A stretch of 41,455 nt of DNA, from positions 1 to 41,455 of the forward strand of contig JANWVL010000148.1 in the NCBI GenBank assembly GCA_025056655.1, given 5' to 3'. The position numbers were made by a program, and so were the translations under genes. Below are positions 18,880-26,992 of this stretch, piece by piece; the first letter of the stretch is position 1, and the number at the start of each line of letters is the position of its first letter. This DNA is from Candidatus Methylacidiphilales bacterium (GTDB lineage: Bacteria > Verrucomicrobiota > Verrucomicrobiia > Methylacidiphilales > JANWVL01). The notes beneath the pieces were generated by a model that saw only the letters and a list, made by a program, of their open reading frames with translations, did no database searches and had not been told where the DNA came from.

Positions 18880-19283
18880 GCATTCCTGTAAAGGAGGCAC
18901 GCAGATTTGACACTATCATCGCACTCACCAGAGATGTTAACTTCTAGAAGTAAGGTGTGTTTCTCCAATAGAGTGTGGGATAACTGCGTAACCTGCCTAG
19001 TGATAGAGAAGTATGGGAGTATGTCGTGATGATACTGCTATGCCGAGATAAGTTGTCTGTTATTTATTTCATGATGAAAAATCATCAGCACATACTGTAA
19101 ATTTTCCAGACTGGCCATATTTCTAGGCAGCTTCATTGGCTGCAAAAACATCATTCAGTAGGATCTGCGCCTAATTACGTGGTGCATAATATAGAAAATT
19201 CGGGTTAGAGACAGGGTGGATCTAATCTCAAATACTTTTTGGATCGTTTTACTTCTATATTGCTATTTTGATTTATGGGGTAG
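18880..19283. other. Intergenic region without a supported gene
   Basis: About 400 bp between the IS1-like relic and the SH3b gene. Composition shifts from GC-rich to AT-rich across it. Both strands carry short frames with stops and no convincing start, repeat or RNA gene. Only the promoter at its right end can be supported. Confidence 0.6.
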
Positions 19284-19289
19284 TATAAT
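19284..19289 (+). promoter_or_regulatory. -10 box (TATAAT) of the SH3b operon
   Basis: TATAAT directly precedes the ATG at 19290 and lies exactly 6 nt before the ATG at 19296. Transcription should begin at the second ATG, which decides the start codon. Confidence 0.6.
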
Positions 19290-19295
19290 ATGCCT

Positions 19296-19862
19296 ATGCT
19301 TAAATTTTGGAGAGCCTTCTGTCTGATTATCTTAACATCTTTTTTACTATATCATGATAGGGCATTTGGACAAGGAAATGTTGTTTTCTATGTTAATGTA
19401 AAGAGGTTGAATTTTAGAAAACAGCCAAATCTCAATAGTCCAATTATAGGCGTATATCAATGTGGAGAAGAGGTTAGTGTGACGGGAGTGACCTCTGATG
19501 GATTATGGTATCAAGTAAAAATAGGAGGTAAAACAGGATTCATGTATTCTAAGTTTTTGTCTTCCATACCAACGTGTGATGGATCTTATCATACTCTCAC
19601 ATCGAATAATACTAAAACAGAAAATACGCAATATCCTATAATAAAATCAGTTGTAGCTAAGCTTACGGTCTATCAACTACCAGATAACAGAAGCAAGATT
19701 GTAGGTTTTATCATGCAAGATGATAAGATGTCGGTCACGGGATACACACACGATTTGCGATGGGCGCGTATCTTATACAAGGATCAAACGGCATTTGTAT
19801 ACATCCCACATACAAATTTGATGGATCTGGGAATTATTCCAGTAGTAAACAACAGAAAATGA
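19296..19862 (+). CDS. Exported protein with two SH3b-like domains
   Basis: 188 residues from the preferred start at 19296 (190 from 19290). A signal peptide (MLKFWRAFCLIILTSFLL ... AFGQG) precedes a bacterial SH3 domain (about residues 30-83: LNFRKQPNLNSPIIGVYQCG, then WYQVKIGGKTGFMYS) and a second, weaker SH3b-like repeat (about 112-170: LTVYQLPDNRSKIVG, WARILYKDQTAFVYI). SH3b domains commonly bind peptidoglycan or other wall polymers, so the protein probably acts outside the membrane. Its TGA overlaps the ATG of the next gene (ATGA), so the two are made together. Confidence 0.8.
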   Translation: MLKFWRAFCLIILTSFLLYHDRAFGQGNVVFYVNVKRLNFRKQPNLNSPIIGVYQCGEEVSVTGVTSDGLWYQVKIGGKTGFMYSKFLSSIPTCDGSYHTLTSNNTKTENTQYPIIKSVVAKLTVYQLPDNRSKIVGFIMQDDKMSVTGYTHDLRWARILYKDQTAFVYIPHTNLMDLGIIPVVNNRK

Positions 19863-21313
19863 GCGACTCAATCAACATGACAGGTTCAATTAGGAAACTC
19901 TATGATTATTATCAAGGATTATTAATTGACGAGGGAGAGGATCGATCTCTACAGAAAAAATATCATGATTTTACCATCGAAAGCGTGATATCTTATAATA
20001 ATCATATTCAAAGGTTAACCATGCAGATGCCACCGATATGGAGATATCGAGGGGCGCGCTACTGGTTGCATGATTACCAAGATTATCTGAACCTATTATC
20101 ATGCATGACGCCTGAAGAACAAGTGCTAATTCTACCGATATTATCGAGGATTTATCCACACATTGTTGATAAATATATTTACTCCATTCCATTATTATAT
20201 CGCTTTTCTGCATATCTCTTCTCGCCGATGACGATCAAGATAGATTATATTGACGAGCTCATTCAAGACGTAATCAAAATCAGCGCCTCATCTGATCGTA
20301 AAAATGATCTTGCCGATATCTGCATTCGTTGTGCGATAGAAAGTGCCGATCTATTATCTGAAGAAGCTGCTGAATCTGTGTGGATCCATTTAGTGAGAGA
20401 CAGTGAAGATGCTGTCATCTTTTTAAATAAACGCGCTCAAATAAAAAGAGATTTTTTGCTTAAAAAAGCGCATGACTTCATGGCCGAAAATAAAGTAGTG
20501 GATGCTATCTTTTTAGAGCTTATCGGTGGATACGAGACATCATTTTTGAATGAAAATATGCCGCGTATTATGAATATGAGATTAAGTCCAGATTTCTTAA
20601 TACAAAATTATAATATAATCAAACCAATCATTGAGCGTAAAATAAGTGGAGAATACGATGATGATTTTTTATTTAATCAGATCGATGGTCATGTAAGAGA
20701 TTGGTTAAGAAAAGCAGGAGTAGTAACAAAAAATAAAATTGAACACGATTATACTAAAGGAGGACTAACTCAAGATATTTATCTTGTCAAGGAAAATGGC
20801 ATAGATGAAAAAGGTTTGATCGAGTATATATCTAATGATATAGAGAGATTAGATGAGGTCAGTGAAGAGATGTATCGGCATGGGTACTTACACGATTGCC
20901 CTGAAGAGTTAATCATAGAAAACATAGATAAATTAAAGAATATTTATTATTTAATAGGCAGTGCCATTTCAGTTGGAAGAGATTTCATTGAGAGATATGA
21001 ACATATAGTAGAACGGCACTTAATGCGAATGCCAATTGACGATATGGCAGAGGAAGTGGCTCGAATTCTTCAGGGTGGGTATATGCCTTATTCACATATC
21101 AATCAAGGGCGAATGTCTTATAAAACGACACGTTGGGCTGAAATAAAGCCTTCTACGAAAGTAAAACTATTTATATCGAAACCTGTGAGTATAGAAACCA
21201 GGAGGTTATGTTATCGTATCATTTCAGAAGAGCTTATGAAAAGTGGCATCATTTTTGACGACATTCTATATTCATCTATCTATCAATACAATCAAGACAA
21301 AAGAGAGCCCTAG
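19859..21313 (+). CDS. Large, largely helical protein of unknown function, coupled to the SH3b gene
   Basis: 484 residues from the ATG at 19859, chosen because it overlaps the TGA of the SH3b gene. A longer frame from 19760 would run inside that gene and is unlikely. No signal peptide or membrane helix, so cytoplasmic. Rich in Ile, Asp, Glu and Tyr, with segments such as PPIWRYRGARYWLHDYQDYL (about 60) and MPIDDMAEEVARILQGGYMP (about 415), and hardly any Cys. No catalytic motif recognised. It ends with TAG. Its last 42 bases overlap, tail to tail, the end of the PrgI-like gene on the other strand. Confidence 0.75.
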   Translation: MSDSINMTGSIRKLYDYYQGLLIDEGEDRSLQKKYHDFTIESVISYNNHIQRLTMQMPPIWRYRGARYWLHDYQDYLNLLSCMTPEEQVLILPILSRIYPHIVDKYIYSIPLLYRFSAYLFSPMTIKIDYIDELIQDVIKISASSDRKNDLADICIRCAIESADLLSEEAAESVWIHLVRDSEDAVIFLNKRAQIKRDFLLKKAHDFMAENKVVDAIFLELIGGYETSFLNENMPRIMNMRLSPDFLIQNYNIIKPIIERKISGEYDDDFLFNQIDGHVRDWLRKAGVVTKNKIEHDYTKGGLTQDIYLVKENGIDEKGLIEYISNDIERLDEVSEEMYRHGYLHDCPEELIIENIDKLKNIYYLIGSAISVGRDFIERYEHIVERHLMRMPIDDMAEEVARILQGGYMPYSHINQGRMSYKTTRWAEIKPSTKVKLFISKPVSIETRRLCYRIISEELMKSGIIFDDILYSSIYQYNQDKREP

Positions 21314-21814
21314 GATGACAAAGAAACAAGTTGAAACCAGAAATGCCACATAAGGATCAAAGCTAATTTCTTTCTCCGGATATAATTTAATATTTTTATC
21401 CGCATAGGCTACAGTAGCAGACACGTCAGCGGTATTTTGATGAGAAGTGTGGGGTTTCTGTGGCTGAGATGAAGGTGCTGGCTGTTCTTCTGCAATATAC
21501 TGGGTTTCTGGGAAAGCTGTTTTGTGAATATATTTCCTCGGTTTTGTTCTTGATCTTAAATATATAATTATAAAATGCTCTGCATGATAACCACGTATGG
21601 GGACTAATGCAATTAAAAGCGCAGAAACAGCTATTCCGACTACAATCAATCCGGTTATAAAAAATCCAAGAATATCTTTTAAGATAAAGAAAGAGACAAA
21701 GCAAAAAAATAAAGCTCCACCTAGAATAATAATTTCCCTGAGGCTGATATCCTTTGTTAATCTGAAAGGACTTATTTTCAGCCTCTCAGGGAATGGGATA
21801 GTTTCACGATTCAT
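21272..21814 (-). CDS. PrgI-like membrane protein (VirB3-type T4SS component), tentative
   Basis: A 180-residue protein. A short cytosolic start (MNRETIPFPERLKISPFRL) leads into two adjacent hydrophobic helices (about 28-70). Next comes the VPIRGYHAEHFIIIYLRSRTKP-type segment, which resembles the PrgI family, then a Pro/Ser/Gln-rich loop and a third helix at the C-terminus (about 155-178). PrgI/VirB3 proteins are inner-membrane parts of type IV secretion systems and normally sit beside a VirB4 ATPase; none is visible here. It lies 24 nt after the VirB2-like gene, so the two form an operon. Similarity is judged by eye. Confidence 0.5.
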   Translation of the reverse strand: MNRETIPFPERLKISPFRLTKDISLREIIILGGALFFCFVSFFILKDILGFFITGLIVVGIAVSALLIALVPIRGYHAEHFIIIYLRSRTKPRKYIHKTAFPETQYIAEEQPAPSSQPQKPHTSHQNTADVSATVAYADKNIKLYPEKEISFDPYVAFLVSTCFFVILGLSFVLIVLIDR

Positions 21815-21838
21815 TTAATTTAACCCTATAAGAATGCG

Positions 21839-22195
21839 TCATGGTTTCATGGGATTATAGAATTGAATATTACCGCTGCCAGTAGATATCTCTCTAGCAA
21901 CGTCTGGTATGACGGATGGCCCGATGATGGCAACGGCAAGGCCGACGATTGCGATTCCGATGGACATGATCAGCCGAGCGATGGCTTGGCTGTTGTTCAG
22001 CGCGCTCTGTGCGATTGTGGTGACACCCTGATAGGTTACCACGACGGCGGTCAAGACACCAGCCACGAAGATCATCAAGCGTATGCCTTGTATTGCGAAC
22101 TGCTGGATGATGTTCTCGATTCTTGAGAAGCATCCGGTTAGCATGAGCGCGCTAACCAGAAGAAATACAACTAAAGCAATTCTTCTGCCGTTCAT
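21839..22195 (-). CDS. Small lipobox protein with two membrane helices (VirB2/TrbC pilin-like)
   Basis: A 118-residue protein. The signal has lipobox LTGC (Cys at about 22). An amphipathic stretch (FSRIENIIQQFAIQGIRL) and two hydrophobic helices (about 39-60 and 72-96) with a short polar loop follow, then a Gly/Asn tail. Signal plus two helices is the layout of VirB2/TrbC pilins of type IV secretion systems, and the PrgI-like gene follows immediately. The lipobox is unusual for VirB2. Its sequence is more GC-rich than its neighbours. A TATAAT box 7 nt upstream predicts a leaderless mRNA. Confidence 0.55.
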   Translation of the reverse strand: MNGRRIALVVFLLVSALMLTGCFSRIENIIQQFAIQGIRLMIFVAGVLTAVVVTYQGVTTIAQSALNNSQAIARLIMSIGIAIVGLAVAIIGPSVIPDVAREISTGSGNIQFYNPMKP

Positions 22196-22202
22196 ACTTT
22201 AT

Positions 22203-22208
22203 ATTATA
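22203..22208 (-). promoter_or_regulatory. -10 box (TATAAT) of the VirB2-like/PrgI-like operon
   Basis: Perfect TATAAT on the minus strand, 7 nt before the ATG at 22195. Transcription start should coincide with the start codon. Confidence 0.6.
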
Positions 22209-22264
22209 CCCATCAATGTGGCATTTCTCAAGCTTTAGAATTTAAACATAACAAGAGATTGCTT

Positions 22265-22708
22265 TTATCTGCAACATCCACAACTTAAATCCATATTATC
22301 GCACTCAGCGCCTATTTTATTCTGCTTATTAATGATATCTGACAAGGATATCAATAACAGCTCGATTTCATAGTCTATAAGTGAATTAGAGTTTGGGTTG
22401 AAAGCATCCGGATTGTCAGCAAGAAAGACTAGGCTATCTCTGATTTCACAATTTTCGCTGATCAATTGATGTACTGCGTTAGAGACAATAACATAGACAG
22501 TATATGGATCTGCATTTTTAACGTATCCATTATTAATCAATATCTCACATAAAGCTTCGATAATTCTCTGGATCTTTTCATGTGAGAGGTAATGCATTTC
22601 ATATTCTTGACCTATATCTAATGGAGAATGGTATAAGTTACGCTGCGTTGGAGGAGCCGAATCCATAATATTATGCGTATTCGCGTTCACGATCATATTC
22701 TTGCTCAT
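22265..22708 (-). CDS. Small soluble protein of unknown function with Cys-rich C-terminus
   Basis: A 147-residue protein without signal or membrane helix. A polar N-terminus is followed by a helical core (about 40-130: HEKIQRIIEALCEILINNGY, DYEIELLLISLSDI). It ends in CDNMDLSCGCCR, a cluster of four Cys within twelve residues that could bind a metal or form disulfides. It has its own promoter (TAAAAT, 6 nt before the ATG) and lies between the VirB2-like operon and the response regulator on the same strand. Family not recognised. Confidence 0.7.
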   Translation of the reverse strand: MSKNMIVNANTHNIMDSAPPTQRNLYHSPLDIGQEYEMHYLSHEKIQRIIEALCEILINNGYVKNADPYTVYVIVSNAVHQLISENCEIRDSLVFLADNPDAFNPNSNSLIDYEIELLLISLSDIINKQNKIGAECDNMDLSCGCCR

Positions 22709-22714
22709 ATTTAT

Positions 22715-22720
22715 ATTTTA
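22715..22720 (-). promoter_or_regulatory. -10 box (TAAAAT) of the 147-residue gene
   Basis: TAAAAT on the minus strand, exactly 6 nt before the ATG at 22708; leaderless type. Confidence 0.5.
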
Positions 22721-22810
22721 AGCTTGGCTAGACAAATTATCGCGCGAATAAAGTTATGTTTAATATTGTATGCTAGATACTAGCATTATGCCGAGTCAGA
22801 ATTGATATCG

Positions 22811-23545
22811 TTAATAAGTCTGTCCTATCACTTTTCTAGTTTTGGACCCAATGCCCTTGAGCATATATCCAACTCCCTTGTCTGTTAATAAATATTGAGG
22901 CTTCGAAGGGTCGGGTTCAAGTTTTTTTCTGAGATAAGTCACGTATAGACGCACATACTCGGGTTTATCTGTTTTTAAATATCCCCAGACGTTAGCTAAA
23001 ATTTCCTCTATTGGGACATACCTGTTAGCATTTTTCATTAGATAGAGTAACACATCTCTTTCTTTACTTCTTAGCGGAAGAGTGACGCCGTCTTTTATCA
23101 CGATATTTTTGCTTATATTAATAGCGAGATTATCACTCAACCGAATGATATGATCTTTAGCTTGATGTTCGATTCTGGATCTTCGAACTAACGCTGAAAT
23201 TCTTGCCAACCATTCTTGGGCGCTGATATCTCGTTTAAGATATAAATCAGCGCCTGAATTAATAGAAGATATCATCTCATCCTCATTCGTTACATCGTTG
23301 TATGCAATTAATGGCGATAATGTTTCTTTTCTTGTTTCGTGGACGGCTGCGATATTTTTAATCTCCGGATTCCCTAAATCTATCAGAATGCAAGACGGGA
23401 TAATATCTAATACCTTTTTTGCTAAATCATGATAGTTCTTGGCGAATAAAATCAACGTCTTTTCACAGATATTAAGTTTGAACAAGGGATGTGTTTTGGG
23501 ATTACGATCTAAAGCCACAACGGTAATTTTATCGTTCATTTCCAT
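22811..23545 (-). CDS. OmpR/PhoB-type response regulator, orphan
   Basis: A 244-residue protein. Residues of about 6-125 form a receiver domain: likely phospho-acceptor D56 (ILIDLG), acidic D13 and conserved Lys K104 (YLKRD). The usual Thr/Ser near residue 83 appears to be Asn (LIAYND), and only one of the usual acidic pair at the start is present, so phosphorylation switching may be altered. Residues of about 140-232 form a winged-helix DNA-binding domain (LRSKERDVLLYLMKNANRYV, VRLYVTYLRKKLEPD, DKGVGYML). No histidine kinase gene lies in the window. TATAAT lies exactly 6 nt before the ATG. Confidence 0.9.
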   Translation of the reverse strand: MEMNDKITVVALDRNPKTHPLFKLNICEKTLILFAKNYHDLAKKVLDIIPSCILIDLGNPEIKNIAAVHETRKETLSPLIAYNDVTNEDEMISSINSGADLYLKRDISAQEWLARISALVRRSRIEHQAKDHIIRLSDNLAINISKNIVIKDGVTLPLRSKERDVLLYLMKNANRYVPIEEILANVWGYLKTDKPEYVRLYVTYLRKKLEPDPSKPQYLLTDKGVGYMLKGIGSKTRKVIGQTY

Positions 23546-23551
23546 GGTACT

Positions 23552-23557
23552 ATTATA
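23552..23557 (-). promoter_or_regulatory. -10 box (TATAAT) of the response-regulator gene
   Basis: TATAAT on the minus strand with a 6-nt gap (AGTACC) to the ATG at 23545; leaderless type. Confidence 0.6.
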
Positions 23558-23709
23558 ACAAACATTAGCGCGCCATTTTTTATTTCAAGCCATGAATAGT
23601 TAACAGAAGCTTAAATATTTAAATAAAAAAGTATACGCCTAAACTCATTATATTCATTTGCAACGTGAAATATATAATCAAATCAAGTACTCGACAGATC
23701 AATAAGTTC

Positions 23710-25749
23710 TTACCTCATGATTATTTCTAAAACGGATTTTCTTATTGTTATTTCAGGCATGTTTTGGATAACCCAGTACAAGAAGGCGCTCATTTTATGA
23801 GGCACAAGATATTTAAAAACCTCCAAAACATCATAGAACCTCTCTTGATTTTGTTTAATAAAAACACAAGAGGCAATTAAAAAAGCATTATCATCTATTA
23901 AACTGTCATTGTCTTTTATATAGTCGTATTTCTTGATGTAATCTAAAAACTTGTCTGTGTTTTTTAATATAAAAAAATAAGCATCTCTATTTTTAAGACA
24001 AATAAGAAATTCGAGGCATGCTTGCATAATTAAAGGAAAGTGTTTATTCTGATTAACGATAGCATCAATAAAAGGCAAAAAATCATTAGACATGAATTCG
24101 GTTAAATATCGGATGAGATTCGCTCTGATATCTTCTTTATAATCTTGATCTAAAATGATTTCTTCGATAAAAAGCAATGCTTTTTTAGCATCAAGGTAAA
24201 TCATAGCGTCCAAACATTTCAATATTATGTCCTCATCGTTCCTATACACAAGCGCGATGTGCTTGATTATGTCATGATATATCTCTTTATTTTCTTTATT
24301 TATTTTGCTTATCAAGTAAGATACATCTTCCCTTTTGAATATATAATCACTCTTTTCTCCTTCTTTGCCGGATATGGAATTAGATATACAGCATCTTATG
24401 AGCTTTGGGTTAAATTTACATAGTATGTCAATTGATCTTCTTCTTTCAAATTCATCGTGAAGTGATAGTCGGCTCAGAAGAAATTCATCTATGATCTTCT
24501 TATATTCTGGATTGATCTTGTTATAAATTCTCAAGATATGTGGATACCAATCCCCGTATTTTCCAAGAATTAGGGCATCAAGAAGCGGTGCCAATGGATG
24601 ATTCATTAAATTATGTATTATTAAGTCAGCATAGAATCCATTATTATGTGGATCAACTTGTTTTATTTTATTCAGATATGGTATTAACCATAGCTCTTGT
24701 GTTCGATCGGCTAATTTTACAACATAAGAACAAGTCCTCGGTTTATCTTTAAATTCCATAGATGATAAAAGCGATGGTAAGAGCTGGGGATATTTCCTCA
24801 CGAACAGTTGAAGAATTAAGAGTTGAGAATGATCTGATTTATTCTGCTTTGCTATTTCTATAGCTTCTTCCGGGGTGATTAAATGAAAATGCAAAAGGGC
24901 AAAAAGTGCAGCTGATCGAACCTCTTCATTATGATGATTGATAAACTGCTTTAATTTATCTATATTATTTAATCGTTCGAAACGACATAGCGATCGTATG
25001 GCTGCTACCATTACACTTGTGTGCTCATCTTCTTTTTCTAAAATACGCTCAATCTCGTGTAACTTTTTGTAGTATTTAAGCGCGCCGATATATAAGATCG
25101 CAAATTTTCTTATATTTTCATAATCATCGCGGATAGCGATATCGATTAATTGATCTGCCATGCTCTTATCCAGTTTCAGGGCGCATCTCATTGCAAAAAA
25201 CCTGACGGATCGGTTCTCATCGCGAAGCATGGATAATACAAAATCCATGTGGCGCAATAAATTAAGATCTGATATATGCGACAAAAGAATTATTTTTATA
25301 TCTTCGCTCTCTGCTTTTATATTTTCTACGCATCCGTAATATTCAAAAACATCTTGAATACATGTGCGGCTCAATATATAATCTATGATGTTATATCTAG
25401 TATGTTCGTCACAACTTTTAATAAGGTCAAAGAGTTTATGCTTGCACTCTAAAACACCAGATTTATATAATTCAACATAAGCTTTAGCCCTCGTTTCATT
25501 ATCATCATAAACAGAGTATTTTGAGAATATGTTAGGAACAGGTGAAGCTTTTAAGCCTTTCAATCGTTTGAACAACTCTGTAGCCAAGTCAACGGATAAC
25601 TTCTCCTCATATAACATTTTGAGGAGGTAAAAAAGAATTATTCTATATTCCGCCGAAGACTTTTCATGTGAAAAATATCTGTCGGCGATAAAATTTAAAT
25701 AATGCTCATCTTTTTCGGCCATGAGTAAACTTCCCATTAACGTGCGCAT
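23710..25749 (-). CDS. HEAT-like repeat protein
   Basis: 679 residues from the ATG at 25749 (MRTLMGSLLMAEKDE); an alternative start is MAEKDE twelve... codons-scale downstream at the next in-frame ATG. A longer frame from 25833 is unlikely because it would include the promoter. The protein is a long array of paired helices typical of HEAT/ARM-like scaffolds, e.g. LSMLRDENRSVRFFAMRCAL (about 190-210), IRKFAILYIGAL and EEVRSAALFALLHF. No enzyme motif, signal peptide or membrane helix is seen. Such proteins bind other proteins or nucleic acids. Its 5' end abuts the truncated restriction helicase at 25806. Confidence 0.75.
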   Translation of the reverse strand: MRTLMGSLLMAEKDEHYLNFIADRYFSHEKSSAEYRIILFYLLKMLYEEKLSVDLATELFKRLKGLKASPVPNIFSKYSVYDDNETRAKAYVELYKSGVLECKHKLFDLIKSCDEHTRYNIIDYILSRTCIQDVFEYYGCVENIKAESEDIKIILLSHISDLNLLRHMDFVLSMLRDENRSVRFFAMRCALKLDKSMADQLIDIAIRDDYENIRKFAILYIGALKYYKKLHEIERILEKEDEHTSVMVAAIRSLCRFERLNNIDKLKQFINHHNEEVRSAALFALLHFHLITPEEAIEIAKQNKSDHSQLLILQLFVRKYPQLLPSLLSSMEFKDKPRTCSYVVKLADRTQELWLIPYLNKIKQVDPHNNGFYADLIIHNLMNHPLAPLLDALILGKYGDWYPHILRIYNKINPEYKKIIDEFLLSRLSLHDEFERRRSIDILCKFNPKLIRCCISNSISGKEGEKSDYIFKREDVSYLISKINKENKEIYHDIIKHIALVYRNDEDIILKCLDAMIYLDAKKALLFIEEIILDQDYKEDIRANLIRYLTEFMSNDFLPFIDAIVNQNKHFPLIMQACLEFLICLKNRDAYFFILKNTDKFLDYIKKYDYIKDNDSLIDDNAFLIASCVFIKQNQERFYDVLEVFKYLVPHKMSAFLYWVIQNMPEITIRKSVLEIIMR

Positions 25750-25759
25750 ACTATGACAG

Positions 25760-25765
25760 ATTATA
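25760..25765 (-). promoter_or_regulatory. -10 box (TATAAT) of the HEAT-like gene
   Basis: TATAAT on the minus strand, 10 nt before the ATG at 25749, only about 40 bp from the end of the restriction-gene remnant. Confidence 0.5.
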
Positions 25766-25805
25766 TCACTTATTGAATATAAGGCAAAGCAAAGGGGTAA
25801 ATAAA

Positions 25806-26832
25806 CTAGGCATGGCGCATCAGCGTAAGGCACATCAACACCTTCAGAACCACTATCTGCTTGGCTTCACCAGTGAAATCCTGCTTATCGCGAAAAGCGT
25901 TCAGCTCCTGCTGCAGGATGACGATGCGCTTCCCGTAGCCCTGCGTAAAGTATTCCGACAGGTTGGAGTTGTAAACGGTTGTGGCGATGTCGTGCGGGCC
26001 GGTGAAGGTCGCCGAGAAATTGAACAGGAAGCCATTGCGAGAGAGCATGGAATAGATGTGCTGCCGTTTCGACTCAGCTCGGTCTCCTCGGTGCGCTTCG
26101 TCCAGCAACACATACCACTGCCCATCGTTCTCATATGTGCGAAAGTCAATTATCTTCTCCTTCTGCTCGTCGCTGAGGTTGTCTACGCGATAGTAGAACA
26201 CTGTCACCTCGACCTGTGTAAACAGTGATGGGTACATCCGTTTAGCAAGGTCGTATTCGCTCAGGTTGTACAGACTGATGCGAAAGTTAGTTTGCGCCGC
26301 GTTGAACTCGTCGATATGGCGGTGAAGCTGCTCAATTAAGTCGTCGCGGTGCGTCAGGAACAAAATATCGTGGGGGGGTATCTCGCCGTGCTGGATGATC
26401 GTCCAGAGCATGTCGATAAGCTTCACAATCACCAGCGTTTTGCCGCTGCCTGTCGCCATCCAGATATTCATGCGGTTGATGAACGGTTCGTAGGAGTCAC
26501 CTTTGAGGTCATAGCGTTCGCGGAGTAGCTGCAGGAAGCGTGGGTTCAGTTTGCTCGCTTCGAGGCGCATTGTGTGTTCGTCGACGCCGTTGTCTCTGTA
26601 CCACTGCCAGAGAAGCGCTTTGCGCCATTCGTTGGTTGTAAGCAGCTAGTCGCGCTGATTGTCGCGCTGATAGACGACGAAGTCTTCTTAGTACTTCCAC
26701 AAGATGTTGCGTGCATTGCGCAGGGCGGCTTGCTGATACTTGCGCATCGCTTTGGTGTGTGAGAAGGTCTCCACGTCCAGATTTGTCCATGTTTCGGGCA
26801 AGCTCGACGAGTGTATAGCTTCCGCCATCAGC
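25806..26832 (-). pseudogene. Type III-like restriction subunit (DEAD/DEAH helicase), truncated with stops
   Basis: The longest open piece (254 codons from 26570) carries Walker A ATGSGKT, a DEAH box (VLLDEAHRGDRAESK) and motif III SAT (NFSATFTGPHD). This is the first RecA domain of a restriction helicase. It then stops at 25806, so the second helicase domain and the nuclease domain are missing. Upstream, the same frame continues through two stops (near 26695 and 26650: NILWKY stop EDFVVYQRDNQRD stop LLTTNEW), so the N-terminus is broken too. It lies after the methyltransferase remnant in the order expected for a mod-res pair. Non-functional as a restriction enzyme. Confidence 0.85.
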
Positions 26833-26992
26833 TGCAGCAGAATCGATACAACGGCAAATCAGCTCCGTTTGTGTCGTCGTCGCGGCATTAGGGGCGACAT
26901 TCGGACGCCTGCAGTTTTATGACCCCTTTCTTCCCCTATCTCTGCCTTAGTAAGTGTAAATGGCAGCGCAGCTCCTTATCGCACCAATGAGC

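Noticed and set aside
19760-19858. Earlier start for the 484-residue protein
   Set aside because: It would overlap the SH3b gene by about 100 bases in another frame; the ATGA overlap at 19859 is the natural start.
25750-25833. Longer N-terminus for the HEAT-like protein
   Set aside because: It would include the TATAAT box and run into the end of the restriction-gene remnant.
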